From Aquiflexum balticum DSM 16537 (lineage in GTDB: Bacteria > Bacteroidota > Bacteroidia > Cytophagales > Cyclobacteriaceae), in assembly GCF_900176595.1 (NCBI RefSeq), contig NZ_LT838813.1, forward strand, positions 4,854,001 to 4,918,000: a stretch of 64,000 bases of DNA. The letters run 5' to 3'. The notes beneath the pieces were generated by a model. The model worked only from the letters and a program-made list of their open reading frames with translations. It was not told the DNA's origin and made no database searches. Positions 8,450-16,441 of the stretch are shown here, piece by piece (the stretch's first letter is position 1; every line of letters begins with the position of its first letter). The position numbers were made by a program, and so were the translations under genes.

Positions 8450-8855
8450 TCCCCCACAAAAAATACCTTAATCAGGATGTTTTTATTATTTGGGATTTCA
8501 TTTTATGGAATGATTATTTCTATCGGAGTATTTCTGAGGATTTATTTGGCTAAATATTGATGGTGGCCGATTTGAATTAAAAAATAATCGCATGGGGATC
8601 AAATATGGGTAGCCCCGGGTAAGGAACGCAACCCGGGGGCAATGAACAGCAAAACGTCTCCGGTTTTTGGCCGAAATAATGTCAATAGTGAATCAGACTT
8701 TCCGCCAAAAACAAGGAAGGTTTGATTGCCTAAAGGCTGGGGAAACTTCAGTTCTCGAATGGTTCGGGATGAGGCTTTATCTATCCGACTTCCATCAATT
8801 GCGTCCTGCTTTAGCTGTGCGGTTCCAAAACATCCCGATTCTCCAAGGGCTGTCC
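8450..8855 (+). repeat. Dispersed repeat copy R2 (modules A-B-C)
   Basis: Module A at about 8450-8566 (hairpin-like core, then TTTCATTTTATGGAATGATTATTTC and GAGGATTTATTTGGC), module B at 8571-8729 (GATCAAATATGGGTAGCC, CCCCGGGT/ACCCGGGG hairpin, GGTTTTTGGCCGAA with its inverted partner) and module C at about 8768-8855. It aligns collinearly with 11,310-11,724. Confidence 0.85.
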
Positions 8856-8962
8856 GTGGCAAATATTACCAAAGTCTGCTAACACTTTCCAAACTTGATT
8901 TTTTGATTGATTGATTTCAATCTATCTTTTAATTATTGTAGATTTTTCATTGTATATTTTTT

Positions 8963-9757
8963 TTAAAGTTTTGTAGTATTTATTGCTTTCCGTATCATTT
9001 TTTCATTCATTCTTGCCTGCATTTCCAGAGGTAAATGTTTAGCCATCCAAGCCATCATTTTGTTTTTTCCGCCTGGAACAGAAAGTAGGCTCTTGCCCAA
9101 TCCATTTAACCCAATTTCGGCAACTATAGACGGATCCATTGCTGTCATAGGCGTTTTACTCCAGTCCACACCATTATCTGCAACCATCGGAGTGTTGGTT
9201 AAGCCGGGAGACAGAACACTGACATCAACACCTTTTGGCTTTAACTCGCCATATAAGGATGCGCCCAAATTCAGCATATATGCTTTGGAACCTGCATAGT
9301 TCGAAAAATAGGGATTGGGCATATGACCTGATAAGCTTGCTATCAAAAGAATTCCTCCTTTTTTCCTGTCAATCATCGCCTTACTGAAGTGGTGTGTTAA
9401 TTGAAGCGTAGCAACAATATTAACCTGAATCAACTGCAGTTCTTTTTCCAGTGGTGTACTTTCAAAAGCTCCATTTACTTCCAATCCGGCAGCGATAACT
9501 AAAAGACCGATTTCTTCTTGAGTTCTTTTTACTCTTTCAATTCCTTCTTCCGTTGATAAATCTGCAGCAATGTACTTTGTTTCTATATTGTATCGATTCC
9601 GCAATAAAGTTGAATGTTCCTCCAATCCTTTTTCTTTACGGGCTACCAATATTATATTGATTCCTTTTGCAGCAATTTGGCTTGTTAACTCAGCACCGAT
9701 ACCTGAAGTTGCTCCGGTAACCAAAGCCCAGTTTCCATATTTTTTTTTAAAGTTCAT
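8963..9757 (-). CDS. Short-chain dehydrogenase/reductase (SDR)
   Basis: A 264-residue classical SDR. The cofactor motif TGATSGIG is at residues 14-21, the ADLS acidic strand near 66, and the active site is S(LS) around 143 with Y-A-G-S-K at about 154-158 (YxxxK). The length and the LIASLSGHMPNPYFSNYAGSKAY segment place it with the classical NAD(P)(H)-dependent oxidoreductases near the DltE/YqjQ-type group. Substrate not readable. A frameshifted SRPBCC gene lies about 50 bp upstream and may once have been co-transcribed. Confidence 0.88.
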   Translation of the reverse strand: MNFKKKYGNWALVTGATSGIGAELTSQIAAKGINIILVARKEKGLEEHSTLLRNRYNIETKYIAADLSTEEGIERVKRTQEEIGLLVIAAGLEVNGAFESTPLEKELQLIQVNIVATLQLTHHFSKAMIDRKKGGILLIASLSGHMPNPYFSNYAGSKAYMLNLGASLYGELKPKGVDVSVLSPGLTNTPMVADNGVDWSKTPMTAMDPSIVAEIGLNGLGKSLLSVPGGKNKMMAWMAKHLPLEMQARMNEKMIRKAINTTKL

Positions 9758-9807
9758 GGTTGATCATTTTAAGATTTTGATTTCAATTAAATTCACGGGG
9801 GATAAGT

Positions 9808-10172
9808 CTAATTTCGTTTCGTGTGTAACCTCATCGCCTGTTTCAATATGATATTTGTAGCATGGTCTTCTTCCCAAATCAATACAGGTTCGTCCAGGGT
9901 AACTCCTTTTTTTATCAAAGGAGACAAAATCACATGTCTTGTGGCATCACTCCTGTTTTTATTTCTGAAGATGTATAAGAGGTATCAACTGGTTGGTTTT
10001 TTAAAAAAATTGCTCCTATACCGGCAAATTCCTTCCAGACTTTTTCAATGGGAGCTTTAATAATAACTTCTACAGATGTTTCGGTGGGGGCTTTCCCGAG
10101 TTTAGGACTTTCTTGTGCCCATAGGGTTAATGATGTTGCTAATAAGATAAATGTTGGTATTGATTTTCTCAT
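9808..10172 (-). pseudogene. SRPBCC (START-like) family gene, frameshifted
   Basis: The first 80 codons give a signal peptide (MRKSIPTFILLATSLTLWA) and the start of an SRPBCC fold (VEVIIKAPIEKVWKEFAGIGAI), then a premature TGA at 9930. In another frame from just before that stop the reading continues as DATRHVILSPLIKKGVTL, EPVLIWEEDHAT and NIILKQAMR until TAG at 9808-9810. The two pieces together look like the proximal part of a polyketide-cyclase/START-like protein whose usual motif is GxGATRH; the C-terminal half is also missing. I infer one frameshift plus a 3' truncation. Confidence 0.65.
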
Positions 10173-10255
10173 GACTAATTTGTTTTAAAATTATAAACAA
10201 AGGTCATGTTTAAACTACTGAACCATTTTACAGAAAAGTTCAATAACTAATCAAT

Positions 10256-11092
10256 TTAGCTCATTCGATATTCAGAAGGGCTTTTGCCTGTTTGTTGTTT
10301 AAATACTCTGTTGAAGGTGGTAGGTGATTCAAATCCTAAGTCATAGGCAATGTCTGAAATGCGCAACTCACTATTTTTCAATAATTCAATAGATTTATCC
10401 ACTTTTACTTTTGTGAAGTATTTTTGAGGGCTCTCAGCATACGCTTCTGTAAACTTTCTTTTAAAGGTTGATAAACTCATGTGGCAAAGACTTGCCAATT
10501 CCTCGAGACTCAAGTTAGCATACAAATTACTTTGGATAACTTCTTCAAACTTTGCAAAAAAGGGCTTGAACATAGCGGCAAGAAAATCAAGTTCAGATGG
10601 TGCATGGATGGTTTTAGTCATCAAAATAATAAACTCTCTTAGTTTGTTCTTTATTAACTCCTCATCAGCCAATTCAGGATTCTCTAATAATATGTTGATA
10701 CTTTCTCTGTAGTGTTGGAGTAGTTTATTAACCTGTACTTGTTTTAGGTTAAAATCAAACATGTGATTTGAATTTCTAATATCAAAATCAAATAAACTCT
10801 TTATCAACTCAGGATATAACATTATACCAATCACCTCTACATTGTCATTCGTCTCGCCAGGTTTTTTTACAGTCTCATAGAAGTAGTTCAAGCATTTGGC
10901 TAATAAGGCGGTTTCATTATTAACCTGTAAAATTTCGGTTTGCGACCTAACTTGAAAATTACCTTGATTCACAAAAATGAAACAAGCTTCGTTCTCATGG
11001 TACTCTTTAGGCAGTCTTTCGAAAGTTGAAACCCGTAGCTTTTGAAAAACAACACGGCCTTTAAGTTTTAATGTATTTGATTCGAATTTCAA
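10256..11092 (-). CDS. AraC-family transcriptional regulator
   Basis: A 278-residue protein. The N-terminal 170 residues form an effector/dimerisation domain of the cupin-like type (QVRSQTEILQVNNETALL). The C-terminal 100 residues contain the two helix-turn-helix motifs of AraC/XylS: LEELASLCHMSLSTFKRKF and ISDIAYDLGFESPTTFNRVFKQQTGKSPSEYR, the latter the family signature. It is separated from the SRPBCC remnant and SDR by less than 100 bp, so it may have controlled them. Confidence 0.9.
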   Translation of the reverse strand: MKFESNTLKLKGRVVFQKLRVSTFERLPKEYHENEACFIFVNQGNFQVRSQTEILQVNNETALLAKCLNYFYETVKKPGETNDNVEVIGIMLYPELIKSLFDFDIRNSNHMFDFNLKQVQVNKLLQHYRESINILLENPELADEELIKNKLREFIILMTKTIHAPSELDFLAAMFKPFFAKFEEVIQSNLYANLSLEELASLCHMSLSTFKRKFTEAYAESPQKYFTKVKVDKSIELLKNSELRISDIAYDLGFESPTTFNRVFKQQTGKSPSEYRMS

Positions 11093-11823
11093 TTTTCTAT
11101 TAAATTAATATATGTCCGGCTTTAACAAGTCTCTTTCAAAAGTAAGTTACTAAGATAATTCTGCCTTTCGATTATTGTTGTGTAGTCTGTTATGCTTGCA
11201 CCTAATTTGTTTATTCATAACCCAAAGGTTTATTTATTTCCTTCGGAGTAGTCCAATAGATACACCTAAGGTAAGTTTTATCTCTTTAACCTACTAAATT
11301 CTTTCTCCACTAAAAATACCCTAAAAAGGATGTTTTTATTATTTGAGGTTTCATTTTATTGAATGATTATTTCTATCGGCGTATTGCTGCGGATTTATTT
11401 GGCTAATTATTGGTAGCAGCCCATTTAAATTAAAAAATGATCCCATAGGGATCAAATATGGGTAGCTCCGGGTAAGGAACGCAACCCGGGGAAAATGATC
11501 CACAAAACATCTCCGGTTTTTGGCCGAAATAATGTCAATAGTGAATCAGACTTTCCGCCAAAAACAAGGAAGGTTTGATTGCTTAAAGTCTGGGAAAACT
11601 TCAGTCCTCGAATGGTTAGGGATGAGGCTTCAGCTATCTGACTTCCATCAATTGCGTCCTGCTTTAGCTGGACGGTTCCAAAACAGCCCGATTCTACAAG
11701 GGCTTTAGCCAAATAAATCATTTTGTCCAACCCTTTAAGCCAAAGGTGCTGGACTTAGCCGCCCTGATTTTAAGCTGCTTTCTGATTGTAAAGATGTTCC
11801 TGGAATTCTATGAACAGTCTGCT
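11093..11823. other. Non-coding gap: long dispersed repeat and hsdM-side debris
   Basis: From 11,215 to 11,724 the stretch is the longest copy of the dispersed repeat. From about 11,770 to 11,823 a short minus-strand frame (ending at TAA about 11,771) reads RLFIEFQEHLYNQKAA across the IS66 junction in a frame different from hsdM. I cannot assign it; it is probably debris joined to the hsdM stub. Confidence 0.55.
11215..11724 (+). repeat. Dispersed repeat copy R3 (modules F-E-A-B-C, the longest)
   Basis: All modules occur in order: F (CATAACCCAAAGGTTTAT and the CTTCGGAGTAGTC landmark), E (CACCTAAGGTAAG to CCTACTAAATTC), A (AAATACCCT core to GATTTATTTGGC), B (hairpins at 11439-11453, 11466-11491 and 11516-11565) and C (11,630-11,724). 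It serves as the reference copy for the others. Confidence 0.85.
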
Positions 11824-11872
11824 CCACATAAGTATCCATCCGACAAAACCCGTCGGGTTATAATCATGAATT

Positions 11873-13369
11873 TTATTTAGGTCGGTATTCTTCCCAGTTT
11901 GATGGCAGTAGTTGATAAAGATCTTTTTGCTTATGGGATTGGATTCTTTCGAAGACATCCTTGAGCCAATCAAACTCGTTGATTTTATTCTTTTTGCAGC
12001 TTGCCATGAAGGAGTACATGGCAGCGGTCATTTCTGCTGCCTGGTGTGATCCGGTAAACAGATATGCTTTTCTGCCTACTGCCAGTGGTCTCACTGCATT
12101 TTCCACAAGGTTGTTATCGATTTCCATACGTCCGTGCAGCACGTAAGCGCTCAGTCCTGCCCATCTTTTGTTGGCATATGCTATGGCCTGACCCATCGGG
12201 CTTTTGGGCCTGTAGCTGTACTGTTTTTCTTCCAGCCATCTTCCGAGATTTTCCAGAACAGATTCCGCATGTTCCTTTCTCAACGCTGTCCGCTGCTGCC
12301 AATCTATTCCTTCATCCCGCATCTTTGCTTCCAGAAGGTAGAGCTTTCCGATTTCGTCCAGCACGTAGTTGGCATGTTCTTCATCATCCTTTACAGCATC
12401 CACAAACTTCCGTCTGGCGTGCGCCATACAGAAAGTCAGATGGATATCCGGATGGTTCCCATAAAGAGAATCATAGACTGTATAACCATCCGTCTGGATG
12501 ATGCCTCTAAAGTCCGCAAGCATTTCTTTGGGACCTGACTGATCCCTTCCTTTTCTGTAATCGAACAGCACAAGCCTGTTCACCGGGGCATGGTACAGCC
12601 ACATGTAACCCTGGTGGATACCGTTTTTATGGTCTCTGTCCAGAACCTTTATCGGTGTTTCATCGACCTGGAGATATTTTTGGCTGACCACTATCAGCCG
12701 TAGCAGCTCCCAGAGCGGTCTGAGATGGTCCCAGCCTCTCATGATCCAGTCAGATGCGCTTGAAGCAGGGATACGTACCCCCATCTTGGTGTACTTGTCG
12801 ATCTGTCTGTGGAGCGGCATCCCATAAACATATTTATCAACGGTCATTTGGGCAATTACCGATTCGGAGGGAATGCCTTTTTCTATCACCCTGTCAGGAA
12901 GCGTCCCGATAATGATGCCTTCACCGTTCGGTCTTGCATACTTTGGGCGGACATACCGCTTGACATAGAATGATGCAGGCACAACTTCGAGAACTTCTGT
13001 GACCTCTTCGCCGATCCTTGTGCAGCCTTCGGTGGATTCTGATGGTTCGATCACCACTTCTTCCCTTCTGAGTTCTTCGGGAAGGCTCATACGTCCCGTA
13101 CCTTTGGCTCTTTTCTTTGCAGCTGGCTTTTCAGCCAAGGTTATTGATCCGGAAAGTTCTTCCTGTACTGATTTTGTGGTGCCAAGTTCAAAAAGTCCCA
13201 ACTGGTCATCCCCTACATTGTTCGTACGTTTCTCACTCCTGAATCCAAAAAGATGTCTGCGGAGTTTATCGAGTTCGAACTGCTGATCCGAGATTATCTC
13301 TTCTTTCTCCGATAAGGTCAACAGGGCTTCTTCGTACAGTTTTTTGTAGTCTTTTTCCCCGTTTTCCAT
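11873..13369 (-). CDS. tnpC: IS66 transposase TnpC
   Basis: A 498-residue DDE transposase of normal IS66 length. The N-terminal coiled coil (EEALLTLSEKEEIISDQQFELDKLRRHLFG) is followed by the zinc-binding/TnpC linker region and the catalytic domain with VDETPIKV (first Asp), IQTDGYTVYDSL (second) and the distal NLVENAVRPLAVGRK segment with the Glu. The C-terminal FTGSHQAAEMTAAMYSFMASCK motif is typical. The gene is intact and in place inside both inverted repeats, so the element may be active. Confidence 0.95.
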   Translation of the reverse strand: MENGEKDYKKLYEEALLTLSEKEEIISDQQFELDKLRRHLFGFRSEKRTNNVGDDQLGLFELGTTKSVQEELSGSITLAEKPAAKKRAKGTGRMSLPEELRREEVVIEPSESTEGCTRIGEEVTEVLEVVPASFYVKRYVRPKYARPNGEGIIIGTLPDRVIEKGIPSESVIAQMTVDKYVYGMPLHRQIDKYTKMGVRIPASSASDWIMRGWDHLRPLWELLRLIVVSQKYLQVDETPIKVLDRDHKNGIHQGYMWLYHAPVNRLVLFDYRKGRDQSGPKEMLADFRGIIQTDGYTVYDSLYGNHPDIHLTFCMAHARRKFVDAVKDDEEHANYVLDEIGKLYLLEAKMRDEGIDWQQRTALRKEHAESVLENLGRWLEEKQYSYRPKSPMGQAIAYANKRWAGLSAYVLHGRMEIDNNLVENAVRPLAVGRKAYLFTGSHQAAEMTAAMYSFMASCKKNKINEFDWLKDVFERIQSHKQKDLYQLLPSNWEEYRPK

Positions 13370-13443
13370 GACATAAAGATAGCATAAAAAGTGGGTTTAA
13401 ATAGGTTTAGAAGCTGTTTTTATACCAAAAACCGCATCATTTT

Positions 13444-13791
13444 TCACACTCTTTTCAGGGAGGTGTAGCGGTCTCTGTAACTCACCGATTCAAGCCTTAC
13501 CCCCTGTAAGAGCAGGCTCAGTTGACTGCTTGTAATCCCGTTACCGGCAAGCACAGGACGTTCAAAAGTCCCCCTTTCGAGCTTTTTGACATACATGGCA
13601 AAACCGTCCCCATCCCATTGAAGCATACGGATCTGGTCAGAACGCTTGCCGATGAACACAAAAACATCCCCGTTCATGGGATCAAAGCCAAGCTTGTTTC
13701 GGACAAGGCCTGACAGTGAGTTGATGCCAAAGCGCATGTCGGTAGGTTCTTTGTACATGAAATACCTGGCCGAACTTGACAGGGCAAGCAT
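13444..13791 (-). CDS. tnpB: IS66 accessory protein TnpB
   Basis: A 115-residue protein of the IS66 Orf2 family: RYFMYKEPTDMRFGINSLSGLV followed by GDVFVFIGKRSDQIRMLQWDGDGFAMYVKKLERGTF, the family core. It is needed together with TnpA for efficient transposition in characterised IS66 elements. Its start abuts the end of tnpA (shared base 13791), indicating translational coupling. Confidence 0.93.
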   Translation of the reverse strand: MLALSSSARYFMYKEPTDMRFGINSLSGLVRNKLGFDPMNGDVFVFIGKRSDQIRMLQWDGDGFAMYVKKLERGTFERPVLAGNGITSSQLSLLLQGVRLESVSYRDRYTSLKRV

Positions 13792-14084
13792 CAGAGAAGC
13801 TTTTTGACAGTATCACTGTCTACTTTTCCGAAGAACTCAATACTTATACCAGATGGATAATTGATCTTGATGACAGGATCTTTTTGAAGACCGGGATTTG
13901 GAAACACCAGTGAAAAAGAGGATTCACCGTTCAGTGAAGGCTGTTTCATGTCAAACTTCCTGCACCAATAATAAAATGCCGTTCTTGAGATACCTTCTTC
14001 CTCTGCAAATGAAGCTTTACTCTTTCCTGAAACCTGCCACCTGCTGAACAGGTCATAATACTCATCATTGTTGATCTTTTTCAT
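13791..14084 (-). CDS. tnpA: IS66 accessory protein TnpA (helix-turn-helix)
   Basis: A 97-residue protein whose N-terminal half (YDLFSRWQVSGKSKASFAEEEGISRTAFYYWCRKF) is the helix-turn-helix domain of IS66 TnpA. The C-terminal half is a short beta-rich region (KINYPSGISIEFFGKVD). It is the first gene of the IS66 operon, 58 bp from the right inverted repeat. Confidence 0.92.
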   Translation of the reverse strand: MKKINNDEYYDLFSRWQVSGKSKASFAEEEGISRTAFYYWCRKFDMKQPSLNGESSFSLVFPNPGLQKDPVIKINYPSGISIEFFGKVDSDTVKKLL

Positions 14085-14150
14085 GATGCAACTTTACGAA
14101 GTAATCACCGGCCTGGAAATATGGGGTTTATCGGATGGATACCCACATAA

Positions 14151-14221
14151 TCCAATTCACTCCCACAACCCGCATCCTTGTGCAGTATATCGTCAATATT
14201 TTTAAAAGTCTGTTCGAACAT
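14151..14221 (-). pseudogene. Type I restriction methylase gene hsdM, 5' remnant split by IS66
   Basis: From ATG at 14221 the minus strand reads MFEQTFKNIDDILHKDAGC then SELDY, the highly conserved N-terminus of type I R-M SAM-dependent methylases (HsdM). IS66 interrupts it here. On the far side of the element the in-frame VEQT continues (11,823 downward), but the next expected residues (SWxLFLKYLDDLE) are absent and the frame is lost. So only about 28 codons of hsdM survive: a deletion came first or accompanied the event, and IS66 landed in the stub. No hsdS or hsdR is in the window. Confidence 0.75.
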
Positions 14222-14321
14222 TTTTTTGGTTTATTTCAATTGTTTAAAACTATCACTATCCATTTAATAATCAAAAAAATCATTTTAAACTTGAAAGGAT
14301 TTAGATAGAACCTATTTTCCT

Positions 14322-14453
14322 TTTAAAGGTCAAAAATAAGAGAAGTAGCGGATTTCAAGGCGATTACCTGTCCACCACTACAAAAATTCATTAAATGCAC
14401 AGACCTTTGATTTACAACTTCATCCGCTATTGCCTCATACACGCTGTTACCGC
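14322..14453. other. Conserved-looking non-coding tail after the RES gene
   Basis: A 130-bp stretch directly after the RES stop codon with two overlapping inverted pairs: TAGCGGAT (14346-14353) with ATCCGCTA (14422-14429), and GGCGATTACC (14359-14368) with the imperfect partner GTTACCGCC (14446-14454). A minus-strand frame is open through it (14,323-14,520) but begins inside the RES gene in another frame. I read it as a structured gene-cassette tail rather than a coding region. Confidence 0.4.
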
Positions 14454-15485
14454 CTAGTGCTTTATCTCTAATCCTTGTAAATTGACGGAATTTATTTTTA
14501 CCTTTTTCACCCCTATACAAGTCATTAAATCTTTGTCGAACAGAACTATATTGTTACCTTTTGGATGAAGTGAACTATTAAAACGAATACCTAATGCTCC
14601 TGTGAATACTTTAATAAACTCACATATGAATTGAGTAGGTATATATTCTAATTCACTATCGTATCTCCGCATTGGCTTTGATAAATCACTGCTAATTTTT
14701 TGTCTCAGTAATTTTCCTTTTATAGTTTTGTTTATTGAACTAGAATTTGGTTGAAAAAGAAAGGTGTCTTCCGTAAAATCAACTAATTTTATTGGTTCAT
14801 TTTCAGATTTTAATTGAAATGTCCCTACGCTTAACTCATCTAAATATGATGCTCTGACTTCATAAAGTACAGTTTCTGGATTATCGCTTAAATATAAAAA
14901 TGGAATCCCAGATGGATTAGCTCTTCCTCCACTAGCTAACTCTTTTTTAGGACAATACATATCGTAAGGTTGATAAGCCTCCATTCCGCTTTTATGATGA
15001 AGTCTAGCTCGAAAAAGCTCAACATCTTTATCCAATTTGAATTGGGTATTGAAGAATTCATCCCAACCAAATTCCTCTTCTGTTAATCGCTTAATATCAA
15101 TTACAAATCTATTTTTCCACTTCAACTCTTCTTTTAGAACTTCCCAATGATTGTAATTTTCAATAATATCATCAGTGTATTCAACATTTATGTTTGAGGA
15201 AGTTATCTCAGTCAGTAAATTTGGCAATACATAGTTCAAAATTTTATTGGCAACAGCATGTGAACTAAAAAAACTCCAATTCGATTGAATTTTTGAGCTT
15301 AATGGCATTCCATTTTCAAAAACCTTAAAGTTGTTCAACAACTCCTGGAAAAAATCAAATAGTTCTGAAACACTTAAAAGTGGCTGACTATTTGACTCGC
15401 AAATATCACAATCTCCGATTTCATTAGAAGAACTGATAAATCCTTTAAGCTCTTTGTCAGAAAAACAACTTGTACAAACCTTCAT
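14454..15485 (-). CDS. RES-domain protein (putative NAD+ phosphorylase toxin) with N-terminal zinc ribbon
   Basis: A 343-residue protein. C4-x2-C7 and C26-x2-C29 form a zinc ribbon, followed by a helical region (about 35-145) as in RES proteins with a HEPN/RES N-terminal extension. The RES domain (about 155-325) holds the residues that name the family: Arg in FRAR (R159/R161), Glu in VLYEVR (E209) and Ser in RFNSSLHP (S304/S305), plus GRANPSGIPFLYLS. Characterised RES toxins (MbcT, Xre-RES systems) degrade NAD+ by phosphorolysis. No Xre/MbcA-type antitoxin is adjacent; instead the gene is the third member, 4 bp after the sce7725-type gene. Possibly the effector of a defence operon. Confidence 0.85.
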   Translation of the reverse strand: MKVCTSCFSDKELKGFISSSNEIGDCDICESNSQPLLSVSELFDFFQELLNNFKVFENGMPLSSKIQSNWSFFSSHAVANKILNYVLPNLLTEITSSNINVEYTDDIIENYNHWEVLKEELKWKNRFVIDIKRLTEEEFGWDEFFNTQFKLDKDVELFRARLHHKSGMEAYQPYDMYCPKKELASGGRANPSGIPFLYLSDNPETVLYEVRASYLDELSVGTFQLKSENEPIKLVDFTEDTFLFQPNSSSINKTIKGKLLRQKISSDLSKPMRRYDSELEYIPTQFICEFIKVFTGALGIRFNSSLHPKGNNIVLFDKDLMTCIGVKKVKINSVNLQGLEIKH

Positions 15486-15489
15486 AAAA

Positions 15490-16437
15490 CTATCTATTTC
15501 TTAAAAAATGACTTAGAACCAATAAATGATTCTTGATAGATATTTTTTTTACTGTTCCCAATCCTGGATAATGTTCGTTGTCAAAATATGATTCTAATTC
15601 AGTTATTGCGGAATTTGTAAGACCATTTTGCCTGCAATAATTAACAGCCTTTGTTGCTGCTTCTGCAAATTTACCTTGAACATTGGCAATTGAATCATTG
15701 GTATCAGAAGTAAAATGTCTTATCCAAATTTGATTTTCTCCATTTAAATAAGTCAAATGAATTACAACAGCTCTTGGTGTGCTTCCTCCATCAATGAATT
15801 CGCTTGGTAAAACTGTATAATCAGAAAATCCTTGATATCCTTCTCCGTCAAAATAAAGATGCTCTTCGGAAAACCTATGTTCGCTTATATCAAGAAAATC
15901 ACTGTTTCTTGCTTGTTTTTCGAATAAATCGTCTAAACGAATATAAATTTTATTTAAGCTACTAATATATCTATTGAAAGATCTATTTCTACCCGGATCT
16001 ACTACGTTAAAAGATGTAATACCAACTGATTCTGCTAGTATTCGAAAATTTTCATCAGTATCTTGAATGTCATTTTGACAGATTAGCATACAATCACTAA
16101 GATTGTAATTAATAATGCTTTCATGGATATAATTTGAATTATTCTCTGGACTATTTCTGTAGTGAAAAGCAGGTTTAAAAGCATTGCTTTCTAATGAATT
16201 TAAATAATCAAGATAAAAATTACTATCTCCCGCAAGTTCTCCAATCATTGGATTGACAATAATGTATGCTATTTGACCTTTTTCAAGAAAAATTTTATTC
16301 GCTAGAGTCAAATTGGTATGGGTTTCTTTGACTGGTTCCAAAATTGGAACAATAACACCTTGCGTTGCTTCTTCAGATGCCAACTCTCTTAGAGCTATCA
16401 GTTCGAATTGTCTTGCCCTTAAAAATGGATAGTACAT
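15490..16437 (-). CDS. sce7725-family protein (beta-protein-like)
   Basis: A 315-residue soluble protein starting MYYPFLRARQFELIALREL, the N-terminal pattern of sce7725-type and phage T4 beta-like proteins. It continues with GVIVPILEPVKE, YIIVNPMIGELAGD and FIDGGSTPRAVVIHLTYL. In many genomes sce7725 is paired with sce7726, as here, with only 4 bp between them. The biochemical function is not established in my knowledge. The 4-bp spacings on both sides indicate a single coupled operon with the RES gene. Confidence 0.75.
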   Translation of the reverse strand: MYYPFLRARQFELIALRELASEEATQGVIVPILEPVKETHTNLTLANKIFLEKGQIAYIIVNPMIGELAGDSNFYLDYLNSLESNAFKPAFHYRNSPENNSNYIHESIINYNLSDCMLICQNDIQDTDENFRILAESVGITSFNVVDPGRNRSFNRYISSLNKIYIRLDDLFEKQARNSDFLDISEHRFSEEHLYFDGEGYQGFSDYTVLPSEFIDGGSTPRAVVIHLTYLNGENQIWIRHFTSDTNDSIANVQGKFAEAATKAVNYCRQNGLTNSAITELESYFDNEHYPGLGTVKKISIKNHLLVLSHFLRNR

Positions 16438-16441
16438 AATG

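Larger units (their letters stand above)
8234..8962. other. Non-coding gap: large hairpin plus dispersed repeat
   Basis: Contains an 11-bp-stem inverted repeat (8275-8336) and the repeat copy at 8450-8855. The apparent open frames here overlap the repeat modules and change between copies, so I do not call them genes. Confidence 0.65.
11832..14142 (-). mobile_element. IS66-family insertion sequence, complete
   Basis: Inverted termini GTATCCATCCGACAAAACCC (left, from 11832) and GGGGTTTATCGGATGGATAC (right, to 14142) differ by one or two bases. They are flanked by an exact 8-bp duplication, CCACATAA at 11824-11831 and 14143-14150, the size expected for IS66. The element carries the three canonical genes in order tnpA-tnpB-tnpC. 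The perfect duplication argues for a recent insertion. It split an already degraded hsdM gene. Confidence 0.95.

Noticed and set aside
8297-8560. 87-codon plus-strand frame with hydrophobic tail
   Set aside because: Its hydrophobic C-terminal part is the conserved DNA of module A read in one frame; other copies do not keep the frame.
8599-8862. Minus-strand frame with PGLRSLPGATHI ending
   Set aside because: The same ending appears in frames at 11,452-11,730 and 32,051-32,311 because they all lie in repeat modules B and C. Frames differ between copies and no start or protein features are conserved, so it is a repeat shadow.
11452-11730. Minus-strand frame of 92 codons
   Set aside because: Wholly inside dispersed repeat R3; see the reasons given for 8,599-8,862.
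14323-14520. 65-codon minus-strand frame after RES
   Set aside because: Begins inside the RES gene in another frame and consists of a structured non-coding tail; kept only as a possible cassette end.
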